A DNA stretch of 18,391 nt from Alphaproteobacteria bacterium (GTDB lineage: Bacteria > Pseudomonadota > Alphaproteobacteria > Micavibrionales > Micavibrionaceae), in the NCBI GenBank assembly GCA_023301785.1, contig JALZUF010000197.1, positions 1 through 18,391 on the forward strand, read 5' to 3'. The notes under the pieces were generated by a model. The model ran no database searches, was not told the origin of the DNA, and worked only from the letters and a program-made list of their open reading frames with translations. The position numbers and the translations under genes are program-made. Below, in pieces: positions 13,057 through 18,391 of the stretch. Within the stretch, counting starts at the first letter, position 1, and every line of letters begins with the position of its first letter.

Positions 13057-14463
13057 ATGTTTATGCCTAAAAATTTCGCCTTGGTTAAGTCATATTACGT
13101 CACTAATAATAATGAGATGAAAAAACACATGATGATACGTCTTCCTCTTTTTGCTCTTATCCTGTTATTCGGCCTTGCCCTGAAAGCAGAAGGCGCGCAC
13201 GCACAGTCAATTATCCGCGATAGTGAGATTGAAGCCTATATGAGTGAATGGTTTGATCCGATATTTAAAGCCAACAATATGGATGCCTCGCAGGTAAACG
13301 TGATCTTGGTGCAAGATAGTGACGTTAATGCCTTTGTTGCAGGCGGATCGAACATTTTCTTTTATACGGGTCTTATTGAAAAAACGGACAACCCCGAAGA
13401 ACTGATCGGCGTTATGGCACACGAATTAGGACATATTTCGGGTGGACATCTTATTCGCGGTCGAGAAGCGATGGAGCAAGCCTCGTATGAGAGTATATTA
13501 GGGACAATCATTGGTGTTGGCGCGGCCGTCGCCAGTGGCGATGCTGGCGCGGCAGGTGCAGGATCAATCGCAGGAAATTCCATAGCGCAACGCCGTTTCC
13601 TCGCCAAAACACGTACGTTTGAATCGAGCGCCGACCAAGCGGCGATTACATCAATGAAGCGCGCAGGGCTGAACCCCAAAGGAATGCTAACCTTTATGCA
13701 AAAATTGGAGGGGCAAGAATTGTTACCCGCCAGTCAGCAAAGTGAATATATCAGATCGCACCCCCTTACCCGTAATCGTATTAAATCCATTGAAACCAAG
13801 GTTGAGCAAAATACCCCTGCCAATGCCAGCAGTCCAGCGCATTGGGATGATCAACACGCCCGTATGAAAGCCAAGCTGATTGGGTATGTTCATCCAGAAC
13901 GCGTATCGTGGGTTTATGATGTGTCGGATAAATCCATCCCTGCACAATATGCACGCGCAGTCGCCAATTATCGAATGGATAAGATTGATACCGCCCTGAG
14001 CCAGATTGATGCGTTAATAGCAGCAGAGCCAAAAAATGCGTATTTTTACGAGCTTAAAGGGCAAATGCTGACTGATTTTGGGCGCGTTCAAGACAGCCTG
14101 CCAGCCTTAAATAAAGCGGTGAAGTTAAAGCCAAATGATGGATTGCTTCGCACAGCGTTGGCGCATAGCATCATTGAAACATCACAGGATAATACAAATA
14201 GTTTAAATAAAGCCGTAGAGCACCTTAAGGCCGCCAGTATCGCCGAGCCGCGCTCTAGCCGTGTGCATCGCCTATTGGCGACAGCCTATGGCAGACAAGG
14301 CAATGATGCGTATGCACGATTGCATTTGGCAGAAGAGGCACTTTTGCAGAATAAAAAAGGATATGCCAAACAACAGGCACAAATAGCCTTAAAATCATTA
14401 CCAAAAGGCAGCAGTGCCTCAATACGTGCCAATGATATTTTGCTTTTTGCAGATCGGAAATAA
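13057..14463 (+). CDS. M48 family metalloprotease with C-terminal TPR repeats (BepA/YfgC-like)
   Basis: Periplasmic zinc protease and chaperone-like factor; E. coli BepA aids or degrades stalled outer-membrane proteins such as LptD. The 468 residues include a signal segment (about 26-50, IRLPLFALILLFGLALKAEG ending AHAQ). The M48 domain has VMAHELGHISGGH, with zinc ligands His122 and His126 and catalytic Glu123, and TFESSADQAA with likely third ligand Glu189. A conserved SHPLTRNRI carries His235. From about residue 295 to the end, TPR-type helical pairs follow. The ATG at 13057 has AGGA 10 nt upstream but gives a long N-terminus. The ATG at 13117 (MKKHMM) gives a more usual signal peptide, and either may be used. 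dsbA-like, aroQ and acc genes follow on the same strand. Confidence 0.93.
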   Translation: MFMPKNFALVKSYYVTNNNEMKKHMMIRLPLFALILLFGLALKAEGAHAQSIIRDSEIEAYMSEWFDPIFKANNMDASQVNVILVQDSDVNAFVAGGSNIFFYTGLIEKTDNPEELIGVMAHELGHISGGHLIRGREAMEQASYESILGTIIGVGAAVASGDAGAAGAGSIAGNSIAQRRFLAKTRTFESSADQAAITSMKRAGLNPKGMLTFMQKLEGQELLPASQQSEYIRSHPLTRNRIKSIETKVEQNTPANASSPAHWDDQHARMKAKLIGYVHPERVSWVYDVSDKSIPAQYARAVANYRMDKIDTALSQIDALIAAEPKNAYFYELKGQMLTDFGRVQDSLPALNKAVKLKPNDGLLRTALAHSIIETSQDNTNSLNKAVEHLKAASIAEPRSSRVHRLLATAYGRQGNDAYARLHLAEEALLQNKKGYAKQQAQIALKSLPKGSSASIRANDILLFADRK

Positions 14464-14470
14464 ATCAACT

Positions 14471-14500
14471 TTGCGCTTATCAACGCGCTTGCGTTACAAT
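14471..14500 (+). promoter_or_regulatory. Possible promoter of the DsbA-like gene
   Basis: TTGCGC (14471-14476) and TACAAT (14495-14500) are separated by 18 nt in the 80-nt gap after the protease gene. The -10 box is good, the -35 moderate. A second weak -10, TATAAC, lies just downstream. Confidence 0.35.
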
Positions 14501-14543
14501 ATACTGTTATAACAATTTTACTCACCCCAAAGGAGAACCCCCC

Positions 14544-15299
14544 GTGTTTCGTTTTTTAACTCTTATCTTAATCAGCATCATTTCAATACCAGCACTCGCC
14601 ATTGCAACATCCGCCAAGGCGCAAGAATTTACCGCCGCGCAAAAGGCTGAAATTGTAAAAATGTTTGATGCATATCTAGCCGAGAATGGTGAGAAAATTA
14701 TTGATAGTGTTGATACCTATCAAAACAAACAAGCCGAAGCCGATAAGGTTGAAAGTGAGAAACTTGCCAAGACATTCTTAAAAGAATTGGAAGCAAAAGA
14801 CAATTTACCAATGACAGGAAACCCAAAAGGCGACATCACGATGATCGAATTTTTCGATTATAACTGTGGGTATTGCCGTCGTGCGTTGGAAGAAATTGTT
14901 GATGTCTTAGAAGATGATAAAAATTTAAAAGTGATTTTCTTTGATATGCCGATCTTAGGCCCAGCGTCATTGGAAGCGTCAAAATGGTCATTGGCCGCAC
15001 ACAATCAAGACAAGTATTTTGAATATCACCAAGCGTTGTTAGAGCATAAGGGCCAAAAAACTGAAAATGTTTACAAGAAAATTGCCAATGATCTGAAGCT
15101 TGATTTCGATAAACTTAAAACAGATAAAGACAGTGATGAAATTGAAAAAACATTGAAGGAAAATGTTGCTGCGGCGCAAGCGATGAATATTCGTGGTACG
15201 CCAGGTTTTATTATCAACGGAAAGATCTTCCCTGGTTATATGCCAGCATCGCGTATTACTGAGATTTTAAAAAATGAACGTGCCGCACAAAAAGAATAA
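14544..15299 (+). CDS. DsbA-family periplasmic thiol:disulfide oxidoreductase (DSBA/ScsC-like)
   Basis: A 251-residue exported thioredoxin-fold protein. The start is GTG at 14544, fixed by AGGAG 8 nt upstream. Residues 1-27 are a signal peptide ending SAKAQ. Residues about 29-85 are a charged helical stalk, as in ScsC- or DsbG-like proteins where it drives oligomerisation. The catalytic domain has MIEFFDYNCGYCRRA with Cys108 and Cys111, and the cis-Pro loop RGTPGFIINGK at Thr219-Pro220. A large helical insert lies between. CGYC is seen in isomerase-leaning ScsC and DsbC-type enzymes. The role is disulfide formation or shuffling, perhaps with copper defence given the PCu(A)C gene nearby. No DsbB or DsbD partner is in the window. 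Confidence 0.93.
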   Translation: MFRFLTLILISIISIPALAIATSAKAQEFTAAQKAEIVKMFDAYLAENGEKIIDSVDTYQNKQAEADKVESEKLAKTFLKELEAKDNLPMTGNPKGDITMIEFFDYNCGYCRRALEEIVDVLEDDKNLKVIFFDMPILGPASLEASKWSLAAHNQDKYFEYHQALLEHKGQKTENVYKKIANDLKLDFDKLKTDKDSDEIEKTLKENVAAAQAMNIRGTPGFIINGKIFPGYMPASRITEILKNERAAQKE

Positions 15300-15319
15300 T
15301 TCAAACTTAAGTTTTTAAC

Positions 15320-15937
15320 ATGAGATATCTATATTATTTTTCTGCTCTGCTTGTTGTTGTAGCGGGATTGTATAATTTATCAGGTATTGTTTATCTTAAA
15401 TGGATTTATTTTCAGATTGAAAACCCTAAAGCCACCTTTCAAAAGGTTCAAGACGGCAATCAGACACTCGTCACTTTTACCAATTACAGTTGTGGTAATT
15501 GTAAGAAAATGAAGATGGTTGATGAAAATTTGGATGTTTTTTCAAACATAGCATACGTCGTGCGCCCTATCCTATTGCCCACCAATGAAGAAAGAGCAAA
15601 AGCGCAGCCCATTGCCCTAGAGAAACTGTCAGTTGCCGCGGGGTTGCAGGGAAAATTTGTTGAGATGCATAACTTTTTTATAAGCTATCCAGCCGCGATT
15701 ATCCCAGAAGATATTATTCGTGAAACAGCCGAACTTTATGGCGTTGATTACGCGCAACTAACGCAAGACGCACAGGGTGAAAAAGTTGCAGAATATTTAA
15801 GTGATAATATCCGTGATTTACGATTACTCAATATTCAAACGATACCAAATTACGTGGTAGGAAAAAATATTTATACTGTGCGTGGCGCAGTACCGAGCCT
15901 GCAAGAATTTCGATCATTCGTAACACAAAGCCAATAA
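15320..15937 (+). CDS. Membrane-anchored thioredoxin-fold protein (DsbA-like), CGNC active site
   Basis: A 205-residue protein. Residues about 5-23 (YYFSALLVVVAGLYNLSGI) form an uncleaved-looking membrane anchor. The periplasmic domain begins about residue 36. It has TLVTFTNYSCGNCKKMKM with Cys58 and Cys61, and the cis-Pro loop IQTIPNYVVGKN at Ile175-Pro176. Between them lies a helical insert of about 100 residues, as in DsbA-like proteins. It differs clearly from the preceding protein in active-site dipeptide (GN versus GY) and in having no stalk, so it is a paralogous partner and not a simple copy. It lies 20 nt after the first gene and 20 nt before a copper-chaperone gene. A role as reductant or anchor in copper-centre assembly is inferred. 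Confidence 0.88.
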   Translation: MRYLYYFSALLVVVAGLYNLSGIVYLKWIYFQIENPKATFQKVQDGNQTLVTFTNYSCGNCKKMKMVDENLDVFSNIAYVVRPILLPTNEERAKAQPIALEKLSVAAGLQGKFVEMHNFFISYPAAIIPEDIIRETAELYGVDYAQLTQDAQGEKVAEYLSDNIRDLRLLNIQTIPNYVVGKNIYTVRGAVPSLQEFRSFVTQSQ

Positions 15938-15957
15938 AAATTTAAAGGATCATAAAA

Positions 15958-16422
15958 ATGAAAGATAAAAGATTACTTATTCCTGCACTATTTTTCTTAG
16001 TTGGATTTATCATTGCTTCGGTTCTTTATAACCCTGAGAAGAATTTAGAAGTGAAGCACGCGCAAGCTTTTGCGACGATGGAAAGTTCTAAAACAGCTGC
16101 GGCTTTTATGGTTTTTAATAACAAGACAAAACGTGACCGTACGTTGATTGGCGCGCAAAGCGATATTGCCGAGATCACAGAAATCCACGAGAATCTGATT
16201 GATCCCGATGATGGCAAGATGATGATGCGTAAAATTAAGACGTTAGAGTTGCCGTCAAAAAAGAAGGTGGCTTTGGAACCAAGCGGGTATCATATTATGT
16301 TCATTAAGATGAAACGTGTTTTAAAAGCGGGTGACACATTTCCGCTGACTTTAATGTTTGAAAATGGGGAAGAAAAAACTATTGATGTTAAGGTGACGCC
16401 CCCTGGTCAAATGCATCATTAA
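15958..16422 (+). CDS. PCu(A)C-type periplasmic copper chaperone
   Basis: A 154-residue protein with an N-terminal membrane anchor or signal (about residues 6-24, LLIPALFFLVGFIIASVLY). The domain begins AFATMESSKTAAAFMVFNN and carries EIHENL with His77, a Met run at 88-90 (KMMMRKI) and GYHIMFI with His112 and Met114. This is the H..M..HxM copper site of the PCu(A)C family (PF04314), which binds Cu(I) and delivers it to the CuA centre of cytochrome oxidase or to copper stores. The C-terminus ends QMHH, adding possible ligands. AAAGGA lies 8 nt before the ATG. The close spacing with the two thioredoxin-fold genes suggests one unit. No Sco or cytochrome oxidase gene is in the window. Confidence 0.92.
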   Translation: MKDKRLLIPALFFLVGFIIASVLYNPEKNLEVKHAQAFATMESSKTAAAFMVFNNKTKRDRTLIGAQSDIAEITEIHENLIDPDDGKMMMRKIKTLELPSKKKVALEPSGYHIMFIKMKRVLKAGDTFPLTLMFENGEEKTIDVKVTPPGQMHH

Positions 16423-16439
16423 ATTTACGAAAGCAGATC

Positions 16440-16874
16440 ATGTCTAAAAATATTCTTATTTTATCTGGCCCAAATTTAAATTTATTGGGTACGCGCGAGC
16501 CGGAGATCTATGGTTATGATACATTGGCTGATGTTGAAGCGCTGTGCCGTGATACTGCGGCGCAATATGATATGAGTGTTGATTGCAGACAATCCAATCA
16601 TGAGGGCGTGCTGGTTGATTGGATACAAGAAGCCATCAAAGAAGCCGATGCGGTTATTATTAATGCGGCGGCCTATACGCACACTTCTGTGGCGATCCAT
16701 GATGCACTTAAGATGTTGAACTGTCCTATTGTTGAGGTTCATTTTTCTGACCCTGATACACGTGAAGAATTTAGACACCATTCGTACATCACGCCTGTCG
16801 CGCAAAAGGTCATCAAAGGCTTAGGGAAAGCGGGTTACGTCCAAGCCATTGAATTTGTTAAAGATAATATCTAA
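16440..16874 (+). CDS. aroQ: Type II 3-dehydroquinate dehydratase
   Basis: Third step of the shikimate pathway: 3-dehydroquinate to 3-dehydroshikimate, as a dodecamer in the cytoplasm. The 144 residues match the family length. Conserved positions are seen in LSGPNLNLLGTREPEIYG (Asn12, Arg19, Tyr24), INAAAYTHTSVAIHDA (Asn75, His81, Asp88), VEVHFSDP (catalytic His101, Ser103) and EEFRHHSY (Arg112). One departure is the stretch after His101, FSDPDTREEFR, where most relatives have LSN(I/V)(H/Y)AREEFR. It follows the copper-chaperone gene by 17 nt with only a weak ribosome binding site, and precedes accB across 112 nt. Confidence 0.97.
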   Translation: MSKNILILSGPNLNLLGTREPEIYGYDTLADVEALCRDTAAQYDMSVDCRQSNHEGVLVDWIQEAIKEADAVIINAAAYTHTSVAIHDALKMLNCPIVEVHFSDPDTREEFRHHSYITPVAQKVIKGLGKAGYVQAIEFVKDNI

Positions 16875-16916
16875 AAACATATCAACACATATCAATATGT
16901 TAAAGGTCTAGTTGTT

Positions 16917-16945
16917 TTGACTTTTATACCATTTTTCGTTACTAA
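16917..16945 (+). promoter_or_regulatory. accB: Possible promoter of accB
   Basis: TTGACT (16917-16922) and TACTAA (16940-16945) are spaced 17 nt in the 112-nt gap before accB. The -35 is good and the -10 poor. A preceding AT-rich inverted repeat (about AACATAT and ATATGTT, 16876-16901) has no T-run and is not convincing as a terminator. Confidence 0.35.
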
Positions 16946-16986
16946 GTACGTTCAATACTATTAATAACAACGGACTGTAATTTCTT

Positions 16987-17442
16987 ATGAAAATTGATTC
17001 AAAAGCCATCAAACAACTTGCTAAACTGTTAGATGAAACAGGTTTAAACGAAATCGAAGTTGCCGAAGGCGAGCAAATGATACGTGTCAACAAAGGCGCG
17101 ATGATCGCAGGGGCCACAGTGGCCGCCGCTGCGCCTTCAATGCCATCCGATCCAACTGTACCGCAAGCTGCGAATACAAGCGCGCCAGATACAGTGACAG
17201 GCGACCACCCAGGTGCGGTAACATCACCAATGGTGGGTACAGCATATGCATCACCAGAACCAAGCGCGCCAAATTTTGCTCCTAAAGGCTCTCAAGTGAG
17301 TGAAGGCGATACATTACTTATTATCGAAGCGATGAAAGTGATGAACCCAATCAAAGCGCACAAGAGCGGAACGGTCACACAAGTCTTATTTGAAAACGGA
17401 CAGCCTATTGAGTTTGGCGATGTCCTGATGGTTATTGAGTAG
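16987..17442 (+). CDS. accB: Biotin carboxyl carrier protein of acetyl-CoA carboxylase
   Basis: Carries biotin between the biotin carboxylase (AccC) and carboxyltransferase in the first step of fatty-acid synthesis. The 151 residues begin MKIDSKAIKQLAKLLDETGL, the usual N-terminal helix. A flexible Ala/Pro/Thr-rich linker runs about 41-75. The biotinyl domain follows with GAVTSPMVGTAY, and EAMKVMNPI holds biotinylated Lys117. It ends in FGDVLMVIE. Relatives mostly have EAMKTMN or EAMKLMN; Val is a mild change. The start has only a weak GGA upstream. It should be followed by accC, but an acetyltransferase gene is set between them. Confidence 0.97.
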   Translation: MKIDSKAIKQLAKLLDETGLNEIEVAEGEQMIRVNKGAMIAGATVAAAAPSMPSDPTVPQAANTSAPDTVTGDHPGAVTSPMVGTAYASPEPSAPNFAPKGSQVSEGDTLLIIEAMKVMNPIKAHKSGTVTQVLFENGQPIEFGDVLMVIE

Positions 17443-17451
17443 GTTTCGCTT

Positions 17452-17946
17452 ATGAGCGAGGTAATAATTCAACCCCTACACATGACACAGCACTTCGCAG
17501 ATGCTTGCGGAAGCTGGAGTATGGATGCGTGGAGAACATACCCTATAAATGCAAATAACACATTAGCTCAAACTCAGAATCGGTACAGAGAAAAAGCGGG
17601 TGCACAACATGATAATAGCTTTCCTTTTACATGGGTTGCGTCCATTGATGGCAAAGCTGCGGGTATGGCATCCTTGATGCCAGAAGAGCACGATGATTTT
17701 CCTGAACTGACACCATGGTTAGGTATAATGTATGTGGCAGAGGAATTCAGACATAGAGGAATTGCAACATCTTTAATTAATACCGTTCATGACCGTGCAA
17801 AACAGTTAGGGCACAAAGAAATATTCCTATCAACGCCAGATGCTATGACATTATATAAGAAATCTGGCTACCGTACTATTAGTAATGGTATCAATGATCC
17901 ATCAGGTAAATTAGATAGCATTTGTTTAATGAGAAGAGATTTATAA
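17452..17946 (+). CDS. GNAT family N-acetyltransferase between accB and accC
   Basis: A 164-residue GNAT-fold protein. It has WVASIDGKAAGMASLM (strand pair), then WLGIMYVAEEFRHRGIATSL, with the acetyl-CoA loop RHRGIAT fitting R/QxxGxG/A. LGHKEIFLSTPDAMTLYKKS follows, a motif B region with Tyr near the end. The acceptor is unknown. It lies 9 nt after accB and 4 nt before accC, so it is probably translated from the accBC mRNA. accB and accC are normally neighbours, and the tight spacing shows that this gene has settled cleanly inside the operon. It does not closely resemble the other GNAT at 8915-9460. Regulation of carboxylase by acetylation would be a guess. Confidence 0.93.
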   Translation: MSEVIIQPLHMTQHFADACGSWSMDAWRTYPINANNTLAQTQNRYREKAGAQHDNSFPFTWVASIDGKAAGMASLMPEEHDDFPELTPWLGIMYVAEEFRHRGIATSLINTVHDRAKQLGHKEIFLSTPDAMTLYKKSGYRTISNGINDPSGKLDSICLMRRDL

Positions 17947-17950
17947 AATT

Positions 17951-18391
17951 ATGTTTAAAAAGATACTTATTGCCAACCGTGGTGAAATTGCCCTTCGTAT
18001 TATTCGCGCCTGTCGCGAGATGGGGATTCAATCCGTTGCAGTGCATTCTACCGCAGATGCGTCGTCTATGGCGGTACGTTTGGCCGATGAATCAGTTTGT
18101 ATTGGCCCGCCGCAAAGTAAAGATAGTTATTTAAACATTCCTGCCATCTTAACAGCCGCGGCCGTTACAGGCGCGGACGCTATTCACCCGGGCTATGGCT
18201 TCCTATCTGAGAATGCTGAATTTGCGCACATGATTGAAGATCATGGCTTTACATTTATTGGACCGAAGGCCGAACATATTGAAAAAATGGGTGATAAAGT
18301 GACCGCGAAGAAGACAGTGATGTCACTTGGGCTTCCTGTTGTTCCAGGGTCACCCGGCGCGGTTGAAAGCGTTGAGCAAGGTTTAGAAATT
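17951..18391 (+). CDS. accC: Biotin carboxylase subunit of acetyl-CoA carboxylase, 5' part, cut by window edge
   Basis: ATP-dependent carboxylation of the biotin on AccB. The 147 residues present cover the pre-ATP-grasp domain: MFKKILIANRGEIALRIIRA, then CREMGIQSVAVHS, DESVCIGP, SYLNIPAIL and AIHPGYGFLSENAEFA, all signatures of AccC. They reach the start of the ATP-grasp domain with FIGPKAEHIEKMGDK, ending near LPVVPGSPG. A full protein is about 447 residues, so two-thirds lie outside the window. The start at 17951 is 4 nt after the acetyltransferase stop, without a clear ribosome binding site, suggesting coupled translation. Confidence 0.97.
   Translation, partial: MFKKILIANRGEIALRIIRACREMGIQSVAVHSTADASSMAVRLADESVCIGPPQSKDSYLNIPAILTAAAVTGADAIHPGYGFLSENAEFAHMIEDHGFTFIGPKAEHIEKMGDKVTAKKTVMSLGLPVVPGSPGAVESVEQGLEI

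Noticed and set aside
13207..14032. Minus-strand frames of 71-105 residues opposite the M48 protease gene
   Set aside because: The protease frame has the HExxH site, third ligand and TPR repeats; the opposite frames show no motif or binding site.
16876..16901. AACATAT/ATATGTT inverted repeat after aroQ as a terminator
   Set aside because: The stem is short and AT-only apart from one pair, and no T-run follows.
1..18391. CRISPR arrays, tRNA or rRNA genes, insertion sequences, integrase genes
   Set aside because: Reading both strands showed no regularly spaced repeats, cloverleaf-like genes, transposase motifs or matching terminal repeats.

Overview
The window looks like chromosomal DNA from an alphaproteobacterium of moderate to low G+C. 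Two gene orders, recalled from that class rather than searched, support this. One is rlmE, guaB, RsmB-type methyltransferase, guaA on the minus strand. The other is M48 protease, DsbA-type oxidoreductase, aroQ, accB, accC on the plus strand. The exact order or family cannot be set from the sequence alone.

Region by region: 1-1276 (minus) holds the N-terminal part of an acyltransferase-3 membrane protein, a 68-residue His/Cys-rich protein and an AT-rich membrane-anchored unknown, all downstream of guaA (1292-2899). 2960-4505 (plus) holds a DUF2946-like CxxC protein and a Met/His-rich outer-membrane barrel, a pair that suggests copper or another metal. 4534-7084 (minus) is an accessory stretch: a MipA/OmpV-type barrel, a three-gene cassette ending in a MarR-like regulator, and a pentapeptide-repeat protein. 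7166-9460 (minus) is an operon of GNAT acetyltransferase, YdcZ-type transporter and RsmB-type rRNA methyltransferase. 9534-10067 (plus) holds two small single-pass acidic proteins, one of them only 51 residues. 10074-13026 (minus) holds guaB, rlmE and two small ORFs upstream of them. 13057-18391 (plus) holds a BepA-like protease, two thioredoxin-fold proteins, a PCu(A)C copper chaperone, aroQ, accB, a second GNAT and the start of accC.

The core genes cover GMP synthesis (GuaB then GuaA), rRNA methylation (RlmE and the RsmB-type enzyme), envelope protein quality control and disulfide chemistry, the shikimate pathway (AroQ) and fatty-acid initiation (AccB/AccC). A recurring side theme is periplasmic metal and thiol handling: DUF2946-like protein, Met-rich barrel, PCu(A)C protein, two CxxC thioredoxin-fold proteins and the His-rich peptide.

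The most unusual signal is in the leader of the three-gene cassette (about 6309-6378, minus strand). A perfect 8-bp anti-Shine-Dalgarno/Shine-Dalgarno pairing, stacked on a 7-bp hairpin, could hide the ribosome binding site of the first gene. The cassette also has a 4-nt start/stop overlap, an 80-nt gene overlap and very strong ribosome binding sites throughout. It is the best candidate here for an undescribed small regulatory system. No tRNA, rRNA, CRISPR array, insertion sequence or attachment site was recognised.
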